A DNA stretch of 53,682 nucleotides from a virus: the IMG/VR virus record IMGVR_UViG_3300031825_000171, positions 1 through 53,682 of that record; one strand, given 5' to 3'. The notes under the pieces are model-generated. The model saw only the letters and a list, made by a program, of their open reading frames with translations. It was not told where the DNA came from and ran no database searches. Numbering within the stretch: the first letter of the stretch is position 1; the number at the start of each line of letters is the position of its first letter. Below are positions 46,001 to 53,682 of this stretch, in pieces. Both the position numbers and the translations under genes were made by a program.

Positions 46001-47855
46001 CGTACTGCGTCAGCTCATCCCGCAAAGCATCGTCTTTAGTTTCATTGGCAATCACGCCAAGCCGGGCAAGATAAGCCGCCGCGTTCTCAGGCTTCACCTT
46101 TGGGGCCTGCGACAGCCAATCAACAATCTTCGGGCTGGTGAGCATCTTTGAGCCTATGAAGGAGCCTGCTATCAGCGTTGCCGCCTGCCCGACCTGACCG
46201 GATGCCGCGAGATAGCCAAGACCATAGGGCGCAACAGCCCCCGCAGTCCCCGACGGATTCGCAAACACCTTTCCTCCAGAGCGTATGTCGTCGGCAACCG
46301 TGGCCAGCGCAGTCAGGTTCTTGCGTTGCGTCGCATTGGGGAATAACTGGCTCTTTGCTTCAGGCGAGAGGCGGTTCCAGTTGGTTAGAAATGTCTCGCT
46401 AGAGAATACGTCGCCTACATCGTTCTGACGACCCGGAGTTGCACGCCCTAGCCTCTGCACTACTGCATCCGTGACCACCTGGCGTTCCGAGGGCTCAAGG
46501 CTGCGCATAACAGCACGAAGCTTGTTAGACTGATTCGGGTCCGTGGGATTGACGGCTTTAAATATGTCCTCAGGCTGCCTTCCCTTTCCCAATACACGCT
46601 CAAGCACCGTTTCTACACGGTCCATACGAGCGCGATAATAATTAGACTGGCGTGCGAATTCTTGCCCAGCGCCAGAGGCGTTAGCTGTGGCTTCCAGGTC
46701 TTTGGAAAGCGCCCCGTAAACGCGTTTCAGCTCTCCACCGGGTATTCCAGAAACCAGGCTGTCATCGAGCATGGAGCCGACCTTCGACCGAAGCTGCCGC
46801 ATGGCATCGAACGGAAGAGCGCCATTATTCGCTTTCAGATCCGCCGCGAGGTTCGCTTTAATTTCAGCCAGTTTCGGGTTGACTAAAGCGCCCGTCGTTT
46901 TCTCGGCACCACGTACCGGAGTCGTCAGAGCGTCCAACGCTTGAACGGTGTTCGTGGGCGTAGCTGATGCGTTCCCGACCTTCTGGGCTAACTTGTCGTC
47001 TAGTTGCTGCCAAGTAGCTTTCGTGCGGTCAAGAAATCCGCCTACGCCCTTCTCTATCGTTCTGCCCGCATCCTCTGCCGAAACCCCGGTAGCCGTATTC
47101 TTGGACAAGTCCTTTTGCTGCGTTTCGACAAACTTACGGAACACGCCCTGCCCACCGGGGAACTTGGAGAGCAGATTTTCAAAACCTTGAATGAAGTTGA
47201 GCCGAGCGGCCTGACCGACAGACGGTTGTGCCCCGGCCTCCTTAAAGGCTTCCATCTGCGGTTTCATGCGATTCGCAACAGACTGGCGCGCAGCGGTCGC
47301 AACCTGACCCGCAACAGCAGGCACCATAGAGCCAAGTGCTGGAGCCAATGGATTGTCCGAGACTTCCCCACCAACAGCCGCGCCCGCTCCAGAGGCTAGA
47401 ACGGCCCCAGGATTGCGAATCGCAGCAGGACCGGCACCGCCAGCCACGACGCCGCCCCGGTAAAGCATCCGGCTTACCGCATCATCGGGACGAGGATTAT
47501 CTACGCCAATGCCATACTTGCGGAGCTTGTTGGCTATCCATTCAGACGTGCCGATATTGCCGCTGGAAAGCTCCGGGGCAAGATCAGGTCTGCCCGCTGC
47601 CGTGGCAATGGTCCCAACGCCCGCTTTGGCGAGGTTATAGACGTTCTGAGCCGTGTCCATAGGCAACCCTACCAATCCGGCAATACCCCTGTTAGCTCCC
47701 GTTATGACAGCATTTACGCGGTCCGTAGCCGTTGCCTCGGGCTTGGGCGCGGAGCGGACCTTTACAAGCTCGTTTGCCAGCGCCGTAGCTGCTGCCGTAT
47801 CCCCAGCTTTGTCCGCGTTTACGAGTGCGGCCTCTAGTTCTTGTGTGGTCGCCAT
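45945..47855 (-). CDS. large ejection-type virion protein (636 aa, copy B)
   Basis: Positional counterpart of 2418-4442. Helical, Ala-rich, with a glycine-rich hydrophobic stretch (AAIRNPGAVLASGAGAAVGG) near residue 140. Sequence similarity to the other copy is weak except in short blocks such as ERVLGKG and PTDPNQSNKLRAVM-type helices. It starts with a TAATG overlap. Role as DNA ejection protein is inferred from place. Confidence 0.6.
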   Translation of the reverse strand: MATTQELEAALVNADKAGDTAAATALANELVKVRSAPKPEATATDRVNAVITGANRGIAGLVGLPMDTAQNVYNLAKAGVGTIATAAGRPDLAPELSSGNIGTSEWIANKLRKYGIGVDNPRPDDAVSRMLYRGGVVAGGAGPAAIRNPGAVLASGAGAAVGGEVSDNPLAPALGSMVPAVAGQVATAARQSVANRMKPQMEAFKEAGAQPSVGQAARLNFIQGFENLLSKFPGGQGVFRKFVETQQKDLSKNTATGVSAEDAGRTIEKGVGGFLDRTKATWQQLDDKLAQKVGNASATPTNTVQALDALTTPVRGAEKTTGALVNPKLAEIKANLAADLKANNGALPFDAMRQLRSKVGSMLDDSLVSGIPGGELKRVYGALSKDLEATANASGAGQEFARQSNYYRARMDRVETVLERVLGKGRQPEDIFKAVNPTDPNQSNKLRAVMRSLEPSERQVVTDAVVQRLGRATPGRQNDVGDVFSSETFLTNWNRLSPEAKSQLFPNATQRKNLTALATVADDIRSGGKVFANPSGTAGAVAPYGLGYLAASGQVGQAATLIAGSFIGSKMLTSPKIVDWLSQAPKVKPENAAAYLARLGVIANETKDDALRDELTQYVNSVSKSVSAQSAPAAIQ

Positions 47856-49018
47856 TACGACGTGTATTTCTTAACGAGATCGTCAATGTTAGGTCCGGTA
47901 TTTACCCCGGACGGCTGTAGAACATTGGGCACCTTGTAGCCGGATTCCTTGTAAAAGTCCTTAGTTTCCTGAACCTGTTTCTGGTATTCGGACACGAAGC
48001 GGGACAGCTTGCGTTTTGCCACGTCAGGCGAATCAGTGACGAGCGGGATAAACGGACGCAGGCGTGGAAACTCAGCTGCGGTTACAGCCGCACCGGAGCG
48101 GTCATGTATGACCAAGCTTCCAAGATCCCCAATAGCAGCCCGAGTCGATACGCCATTAGGGTCAGTGCGCTGCAATATCGCATCCGGGGCATAAGCCTTC
48201 ACGCCGGTAGCATTCGGGTCGCCCTGCACGTCGCCAACCTTTTGCCCGCTAATTAGGGCTAGTGCTTGCTCTGCCCTGCGGAGATTTTGCTGATTCTCCA
48301 TGAGCTTTTGAGCGGCAGAGACCGGAAGCGCCTTTTCTGCCGCAGCTTTTGGCGGAGCATCGCCTATCTTCGATCCCGTTCTGGCGTCGATGACAATGGC
48401 TTTAGTCGGGTCGTTAGGGTCTGCAACCGTGGTAGTCGATACCGCATGCGCGGGGCGCATGGAAGCGGTCAGGCGGGCAAGCTCCATCCTGCCATCCTGA
48501 ACGATCTTCGCTATGGAGCGCTGATCTTCCCCGCGTTGCCGGGCTGCTTCCACTTGAGCCGCTATGCGCTCTCTCGCTGCTGTTAGAGTCGCCTCACGTG
48601 TCGCCTGACGATCTATAGAGGACTGCTGAGTCTTGAGAACATCAGCGGGAGAGCCATATCTAGCCGCCACCCCCGCAAGCTGTTCTTGGGTCGCGTCCGG
48701 CCCCAACTGTTGAAGTTCACCCCGAAACGCCTGCTCTCGTTGAGCTTCCGCCGCAGCCTTCTGAGCGGCTAGGCTGGGTCCGCCAAGCAATTCCGTGGGC
48801 ACGTTAATCCCACGAGCAGACAACGCCGCAGCGGCCTTCTCAGGGGCAATAGCACCGCTCTCCACCTGTCGGGCCAGTTGCTGAACGAGCATTTGCGCTT
48901 GCTGGGCTTGCAAAACACGGTTGCGCTGATCTTCTTCCATGTTCGCAGATTGAATGCGAGGGTTAAGAACACCCGCCGCCCTTTGAAGTCCGCCGGCCAA
49001 GTCATCCAGGTAAGCCAT
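47855..49018 (-). CDS. ejection-type virion protein (387 aa, copy B)
   Basis: The first 100 residues match the 466-residue protein of prophage A nearly throughout (AYLDDLAGGLQRAAGVLNPR). The rest is unrelated and shorter. The mosaic border is near residue 95. Coupled to its neighbours by overlaps. Confidence 0.6.
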   Translation of the reverse strand: MAYLDDLAGGLQRAAGVLNPRIQSANMEEDQRNRVLQAQQAQMLVQQLARQVESGAIAPEKAAAALSARGINVPTELLGGPSLAAQKAAAEAQREQAFRGELQQLGPDATQEQLAGVAARYGSPADVLKTQQSSIDRQATREATLTAARERIAAQVEAARQRGEDQRSIAKIVQDGRMELARLTASMRPAHAVSTTTVADPNDPTKAIVIDARTGSKIGDAPPKAAAEKALPVSAAQKLMENQQNLRRAEQALALISGQKVGDVQGDPNATGVKAYAPDAILQRTDPNGVSTRAAIGDLGSLVIHDRSGAAVTAAEFPRLRPFIPLVTDSPDVAKRKLSRFVSEYQKQVQETKDFYKESGYKVPNVLQPSGVNTGPNIDDLVKKYTS

Positions 49019-50517
49019 TAGCGCCCCAATACGTTGGTTTGTTGCGGACGAAGACCGCCGGCCAGAGCGTAAAGCGCGGAGCCATACAGATTGTTCTTGA
49101 GCTCGCGTTCCTTGGCCTGTGCGTCCAGCAGCTTGGAGGCAACACCTGATTGCAGAGTCAGTTGGTTATTCATCCCCGTTCCGAGAATATCCGCCCTGCC
49201 CCTGTCCCTGACCGTGTTGTAGTTGGTCAGATCCATGTTGCCGAAGCTCGACCCCGATACGCCACGGTCTTGCAGACTTTGAGTAAGCCTCCCGTAACCT
49301 TGGGCGGTCGTTTCGTCATAAGGATCGGTAAGAGACTTGAGATAAGGGGATTGATTACCCTGGAGTCCGTTATAGATGCTGTCCAGCTTGGATGTATCGA
49401 ACGGGCCTTGATTCTTGGCATAATTGATCGCCGCAAGAGAAGGTCCTAGGGCGAGGGCACCACCAAGAGCGCCGTTCCCGCCGAACAGGCCATTTTTACC
49501 TAAGAGTTGATCTAACCCATTCGGCTGTCCGTTGGCCTGACTGCCCAACAGAAGCTTTTGCAGCGTGGAACTATTCGGGAGAAAGTTAAACCCGCCAGAG
49601 GAAAGCGACGAACCCAGCGAGCTCCCCGGAGCGGAGGCGACTTGCGCTATCTGCTGAGGAGACAACCCCTGTCCCGCAAGTTGAGCAAGGTCCGCCGCCG
49701 CCAAAGCATCGAAACCGTAAGACTGAGAAAGTATCGTCTCTATCTGCGCTTGCGGTATGCCTTGAGCGGCTAGTTGAGCAGCATCGGCAGCAGCGAAATC
49801 CGCGAGACTCGTGTCAGCGCCAGTTCCAAACAGGTTTTGAACACCGCTAGAAATGTTACCCAGAATGTCATCGAAGAATCCCACATTACCTCCACTACCG
49901 GCTGCACCGCTAAGTGCCCCCGCATCAGCCGCCATTCCTCCGGCATAGCCCGCCCCGCCTTCGGCAGAAACCCATCCAGCACCGGCACCTTCACCGGCAG
50001 CTGCGCCACCACCAAGGGCCGCACCGCCCGCCGCACCAAATCCAGCGAGAATAGCCCCAAGGGCGAGTTTGCTCGTCCAGTGATCGGGTTCAGCGGTACC
50101 AAAGTCAAACGGGTTGCGTTGGTCTGTAGTTTCTCCCTTGTAATATTCCTTACCCGTGCGCGGGTCGATCTCGAATTGCCCCGTCCCGTTCTGTGAACTG
50201 TAGTAATCCTCGACGGTCCTGATGCCGCGCCGTTGCGCCTCTGCGCTACGATCAATCACAGATTGAAGCCCGGAGCGCCCGCCAGTGTTCGCTCCAACTT
50301 CGACATAGCCGGCTTTTCGCAGCTCATTATTGAACTGTTCCGCTTGCCACGCATTGAAGTCGAAGTTCTCCCCTATATAACCGTCCTCCAAGAGTCGGCG
50401 CTCTGGGCGCGACAGTTCATCGCCCTGCTGCATGCGCGCTTGTAGCGGTGCTCGCATGGACGCGAGGACATCTTCTAGCGTGTACTGACCGGGAAGCCTG
50501 AGGTCTGAAAGAGCCAT
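49018..50517 (-). CDS. glycine-rich ejection-type virion protein (499 aa, copy B)
   Basis: N-terminal 80 residues and a middle segment (QIETILSQSYGFDALAAADL) differ from the other copy. The Gly/Ala-rich membrane-type stretch and the C-terminal 130 residues are almost the same. The middle part repeats LAAQGIPQAQIETI-like units. Confidence 0.6.
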   Translation of the reverse strand: MALSDLRLPGQYTLEDVLASMRAPLQARMQQGDELSRPERRLLEDGYIGENFDFNAWQAEQFNNELRKAGYVEVGANTGGRSGLQSVIDRSAEAQRRGIRTVEDYYSSQNGTGQFEIDPRTGKEYYKGETTDQRNPFDFGTAEPDHWTSKLALGAILAGFGAAGGAALGGGAAAGEGAGAGWVSAEGGAGYAGGMAADAGALSGAAGSGGNVGFFDDILGNISSGVQNLFGTGADTSLADFAAADAAQLAAQGIPQAQIETILSQSYGFDALAAADLAQLAGQGLSPQQIAQVASAPGSSLGSSLSSGGFNFLPNSSTLQKLLLGSQANGQPNGLDQLLGKNGLFGGNGALGGALALGPSLAAINYAKNQGPFDTSKLDSIYNGLQGNQSPYLKSLTDPYDETTAQGYGRLTQSLQDRGVSGSSFGNMDLTNYNTVRDRGRADILGTGMNNQLTLQSGVASKLLDAQAKERELKNNLYGSALYALAGGLRPQQTNVLGR

Positions 50518-51038
50518 TAGCTCCCCCTCCCACGGACGGAGTACAGGTATTCGCTCTCGTCAGATTGCCCGAGGAAATACAGCAGCTCATAGAGCTTGAG
50601 ATGGTCAGGTAGTGTCATTTTTTCTTTTTGTGTCCTGACGAGGATGATTCCGGTTTTCTTGGAGCCGCGCAGCATGTTCAAAAACGCTACGCTCCCCCTG
50701 AGTGTGTTTCGCCTGCTCGCCCACTTGAAGAACACGCCCTTTACCTCAACGATCATCCCGGCTGTGTTCGTGCCCATTAACGCGATAGGCCCATGTCCGG
50801 ACGAAAAGCTCTTACTTTTGTCGTCCACAATCCACGTCTGCTGATACGGACTGTCCTCTATCGTCTTGACGAAATCGGCTTGCGACATACCGTCTGGAAT
50901 AGGGAAAGATCCTGCCTTATACGCAGCCCAAAGAATCCCCATGTCTTTCGAGTACTGCTCACCGTCCAGTATTTCCAGCCTGCGGATAACGGGCCTTCCG
51001 CCCCTAAACAGCCGTTCCCTGCGTTCCCTGGGCGTCAA
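50517..51038 (-). CDS. virion-associated protein (173 aa, copy B)
   Basis: Nearly identical to the protein at 7257-7778; differences are mostly in the first 75 residues. TTG start with a TTGA overlap. Same comments on a possible GNAT-like fold apply. Confidence 0.45.
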   Translation of the reverse strand: MTPRERRERLFRGGRPVIRRLEILDGEQYSKDMGILWAAYKAGSFPIPDGMSQADFVKTIEDSPYQQTWIVDDKSKSFSSGHGPIALMGTNTAGMIVEVKGVFFKWASRRNTLRGSVAFLNMLRGSKKTGIILVRTQKEKMTLPDHLKLYELLYFLGQSDESEYLYSVRGRGS

Positions 51039-52606
51039 GCCAGCTCCACGTTATCCACCTGCCACGTCTTAGTCGTCAGCGCGGTAAACGTCGCAGAAGC
51101 GGCCGTACCTCGACCCACCTGCGAAAAGTTCTGATGGCTCACCTTGTCCGCGAACGAGAATCCTTGATTGAAATAAGCCTCGCCACCAAAGTAGACGGAG
51201 CCACCGAAATACCCGCCAGTGTCACCGGGCGGCGGGCCTTTGAGCGTCACGCTTGCAGTGCTCGTGTTGTACTCGTCCGCCCAATCAACGCTAATGCCAA
51301 AACTGACCTCATTGAAGCGTCGGTACTGAACGCTGCCCCTCGTAATACGTCGTATGTTGGTATCGTAAAGGCGCGTCTTTCTGATGAGCTGAATGGATGA
51401 CCCCCCTGCGTCTCCGCTCGTACCTGTTCCATTCATATCGAATACCCGACCATCGGACGCCCCAAAGTAAACCGTTGTTTCCGTCGTTCCTGGGCGGCGC
51501 ATGAACTTCGCTGCTGAGGTATTGAATCCTGCGGAATCATCCGTTCGATAAATAGACCACGGCGAGAGCTTCGCCCGCTCACCCTTCTCCCCTATCAATG
51601 CACCGGAAAATAAGATGTCCTTGAACAGGACTAGAACCTTAGAGGTCAGGAAGAAAAACACCTTCTGGTTCTGCTGGTCATATATTGCTATGCAACCCGT
51701 CAGGTTCTTAACCGTCGTCGGTATCCATCGTGATAAATCATCTGCCGCAACGTCACCATAATTCTGGGTCGAGATAAGGCTATCGATGTTTCCGCCTTTT
51801 CTCATGTACGTGATGTCATTGCCCGTCGATACCATCGACTCCGTACCAACCGCCTGCGAACCGGGATAGAAGTTGTCCCACTTGTAAGTACTCGGACTGG
51901 TACCCGACAACTTGAACAGCGACCCTTCTACCGTGGAGATGATCAGATCACCGGCTAGCGTCTTTGCAACACCATTAATCGATCTAAGGTCCGGCGTAAG
52001 CATGTAAAACGCCTCGAGACCCGTGCTAAATGAGCCGCCGCCGTCTGTAGTGGGGCCGCCTCTTTTCGTTGTGTCGTATGAAGTCGGGTCTTCAAACGCG
52101 CTCGCCACCATCAAATGCGGCGTATCACTCCCCGCGGTGACGTTGAACAGCCACACACGACCGTTATGCACAATCCCATATTTCGCATACAGGGTGGACC
52201 CTAACCCGGTCGTAATGGCGCTAAAGGTCGTGCCGTCCCATTTGGAAACGGCCGTCAGCTTTGCGAGGTCCGTGATGACCAGGTGATCGTGCAATGACCA
52301 GTAAGTGTCCCTGAGTTGAGACGAGGCATCACAGCTTCCCTTGCTCGTCCATGTCGTAGAGCCATCCCACAGGTAAACGGCATTGCCGGATTGAACCAGA
52401 GTTGTTTCCGAGTCATCGCGCTTGACGAGCTGCATGAATCCGCGGATATCTCCCGCATTCGGGGCGGTTCCTTTAAGGTCGAACGGCATACGCGGAATGA
52501 GTTTGTTCGAGTCCTTAGAAAGATCGAAGTTATACGACCCCGCAGCGGCTTCGTTGATGTCTGGCTGCTGCTGCTCGTTAAGACCGCCGCCGAAATAGAG
52601 CTTCAA
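51035..52606 (-). CDS. tail tube / head-completion protein (523 aa, copy B)
   Basis: Same length as and nearly identical to the 7775-9346 product. Changes cluster near the C-terminus (after YDTNIRRI) and at the start. TTG start (TTGA overlap), where the other copy has GTG. Confidence 0.65.
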   Translation of the reverse strand: MKLYFGGGLNEQQQPDINEAAAGSYNFDLSKDSNKLIPRMPFDLKGTAPNAGDIRGFMQLVKRDDSETTLVQSGNAVYLWDGSTTWTSKGSCDASSQLRDTYWSLHDHLVITDLAKLTAVSKWDGTTFSAITTGLGSTLYAKYGIVHNGRVWLFNVTAGSDTPHLMVASAFEDPTSYDTTKRGGPTTDGGGSFSTGLEAFYMLTPDLRSINGVAKTLAGDLIISTVEGSLFKLSGTSPSTYKWDNFYPGSQAVGTESMVSTGNDITYMRKGGNIDSLISTQNYGDVAADDLSRWIPTTVKNLTGCIAIYDQQNQKVFFFLTSKVLVLFKDILFSGALIGEKGERAKLSPWSIYRTDDSAGFNTSAAKFMRRPGTTETTVYFGASDGRVFDMNGTGTSGDAGGSSIQLIRKTRLYDTNIRRITRGSVQYRRFNEVSFGISVDWADEYNTSTASVTLKGPPPGDTGGYFGGSVYFGGEAYFNQGFSFADKVSHQNFSQVGRGTAASATFTALTTKTWQVDNVELA

Positions 52607-53310
52607 CGGTAGATCGCTCCATAAGAGCGTCGCGGATTTTCACCCTTTATCAGCTTCAGCAGCGTGGCATACGCCGTCGTATAGGTGCGGTCCTTGTCCA
52701 GGACTGCAACTATATCCATCTCGTTTTTTACGTCCTCGTACGCGAACTTGAAGCGCCGCGAACACATCTCCGTGAACGAGTAGTTTTCTTCGTCGTTGTG
52801 GAAAGGCAAGGTGTCCGAGACCGCACTGACCATCACCGACCCCTCGTACTCGTAGGTCCACGCATCCCCATTTTCGGCAGAGGATGGAACTTGGAAGAAT
52901 CCCACCTTCTTGGTGCTGGTCGGCTCCCAATAGAACCAGATCGGATCACCGTATTGCGTCGCGTAGTCGTAATACCCTATCTGCAACCTTTCGAGCCCAC
53001 CGGGAAACTCGTAAATCTGCCGATTGTCCGTAGCGCGATAGAAATGAGGGAGGCCGAAAAATCGAGTAAAGTCGGTCGCCAGAGAATACGTGCGCTGCTC
53101 CGTGACGAACGTAATGGTTCCCGTCGTCTTTCTCTCGGAGGGAATGAGCCTTTCGGCAATCAACTTGACCAACTCATCCTGAATCGCCACGACGGCGAGA
53201 TTCAGCGAGGCGTTATGCTGCGTATCGGACAGAGTCACCACCAGGTCCGTATCGCCCCTGATAATGGCGTTCTTACGCAAGATTCTGTTGATTGTCTCTA
53301 TCAGCGTCAT
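52603..53310 (-). CDS. head-tail adaptor protein (235 aa, copy B)
   Basis: Equal in length to and highly similar to the 9343-10050 product. Conserved blocks are the N-terminal LRKNAIIRGDTDLV and the FHNDEENYSFTEMCSRRFKF segment. ATGA overlap with the upstream gene. Confidence 0.6.
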   Translation of the reverse strand: MTLIETINRILRKNAIIRGDTDLVVTLSDTQHNASLNLAVVAIQDELVKLIAERLIPSERKTTGTITFVTEQRTYSLATDFTRFFGLPHFYRATDNRQIYEFPGGLERLQIGYYDYATQYGDPIWFYWEPTSTKKVGFFQVPSSAENGDAWTYEYEGSVMVSAVSDTLPFHNDEENYSFTEMCSRRFKFAYEDVKNEMDIVAVLDKDRTYTTAYATLLKLIKGENPRRSYGAIYR

Positions 53311-53600
53311 ACGAGCTCCACAGCTCCGAACTTGGACCGCAGCGCATCCAGTAGAAGATGCTGCATACCCTGCCTGTTCTGCTGAGAGCCGAGCATCGTC
53401 CCGGTTATATTTGTTTTGAATGTAAAGCTATACACGTTTCCGTCTATCCACACGGAGACGGAGATTTCGTTGCTTCTTTTTCGTGGGGCTTTGGGTTGCT
53501 GCGGTAGCTTGATTTCAGTTGTGGCGACAGCCTCTTGAATATCAGTCTTGCGCGACGCCTTTGCTTCGTACCGCAGCCTTGCCTTATCGAACTCGGACAT
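53307..53600 (-). CDS. small structural-operon protein (97 aa, copy B)
   Basis: Nearly identical to 10047-10340. Its start follows the capsid-downstream hairpin at 53602-53623. Confidence 0.6.
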   Translation of the reverse strand: MSEFDKARLRYEAKASRKTDIQEAVATTEIKLPQQPKAPRKRSNEISVSVWIDGNVYSFTFKTNITGTMLGSQQNRQGMQHLLLDALRSKFGAVELV

Positions 53601-53601
53601 A

Positions 53602-53623
53602 AAGCCCCATGAAAAAGGGGCTT
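53602..53623 (-). terminator. hairpin after the capsid gene (copy B)
   Basis: Exact copy of the AAGCCCC/GGGGCTT hairpin at 10342-10363, between capsid and the 97-residue gene. Confidence 0.5.
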
Positions 53624-53652
53624 ACCGAAGCCAGCCCCAGTTGAACTACGGA

Positions 53653-53682
53653 TTACAGCTTGCTTGCGCCGCTGCGGATTTT
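53653..53682 (-). CDS. major capsid protein, last codons only (cut by the window edge)
   Basis: The last nine codons and the stop match the end of the capsid gene at 10393 (KIRSGASKL). The rest lies beyond the right edge. Confidence 0.85.
   Translation of the reverse strand, partial: KIRSGASKL

Noticed and set aside
1-53682. Duplicate caused by circular-genome assembly overlap
   Set aside because: The two copies differ in many genes, so the right part is not a re-read of the left part.

Overview
The window carries parts of two related temperate podovirus-type prophages lying head to tail, most likely in a Pseudomonadota host. The late genes resemble short-tailed phages: an N4-gp56-type major capsid protein, a long portal with a coiled-coil tail, head-tail and tail-tube-like proteins, and three large ejection-type proteins. 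The early genes are lambda-like: CI, Cro, CII, a DUF1376 initiator, a DnaC-type loader, a Q-type antiterminator, RusA, YqaJ exonuclease, NinB and a tyrosine integrase. The exact host cannot be read from the sequence. The host attachment site is a leucine tRNA gene with anticodon UAA.

Positions 1 to about 41.66 kb are most of prophage A; its lysis genes would lie to the left of the window. Reading leftward on the minus strand, its late block runs terS (21.6 kb), an inserted glycosyl- and methyltransferase island (20.6-16.0 kb), terL, portal, scaffold, capsid, tail and ejection proteins, tail fibre and fibre assembly protein. A plus-strand methyltransferase gene (172-1017) closes the block. A plus-strand cluster of six small genes (22.1-23.3 kb) with a strong sigma70-type promoter lies upstream of terS. 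The minus-strand early operon runs from Cro (30.2 kb) to the Q-like gene (23.9 kb). It includes iteron-like repeats inside the DUF1376 gene and ends at a terminator.

The switch region is at 29.2-31.5 kb. Cro and CI are divergent. Two small membrane or exported proteins follow CI. A second promoter at 31.44 kb is almost a copy of the Cro promoter, so the two behave like PR and PL. The PL-like operon runs rightward through two beta-helix repeat proteins that share one C-terminal domain, then many small translationally coupled genes, recombination genes, an excisionase-like gene and the integrase. It ends at a 57-nt 3' fragment of tRNA-Leu(UAA) at 41599-41655.

Positions 41.66 kb to the right end are the lysis and late end of prophage B: a small membrane protein, GH24 endolysin, three-TM holin, second membrane protein, methyltransferase, fibre module, ejection proteins, tail and head-tail genes, and the last codons of the capsid gene at the right edge. 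Window position 1 corresponds to position 43310. Some stretches are identical between the two copies, such as the first 126 bp and the capsid-downstream hairpin. Others have been swapped or diverged: the methyltransferases, fibre tips, ejection proteins and small membrane ORFs. The layout therefore represents two different phages, not an assembly duplicate.
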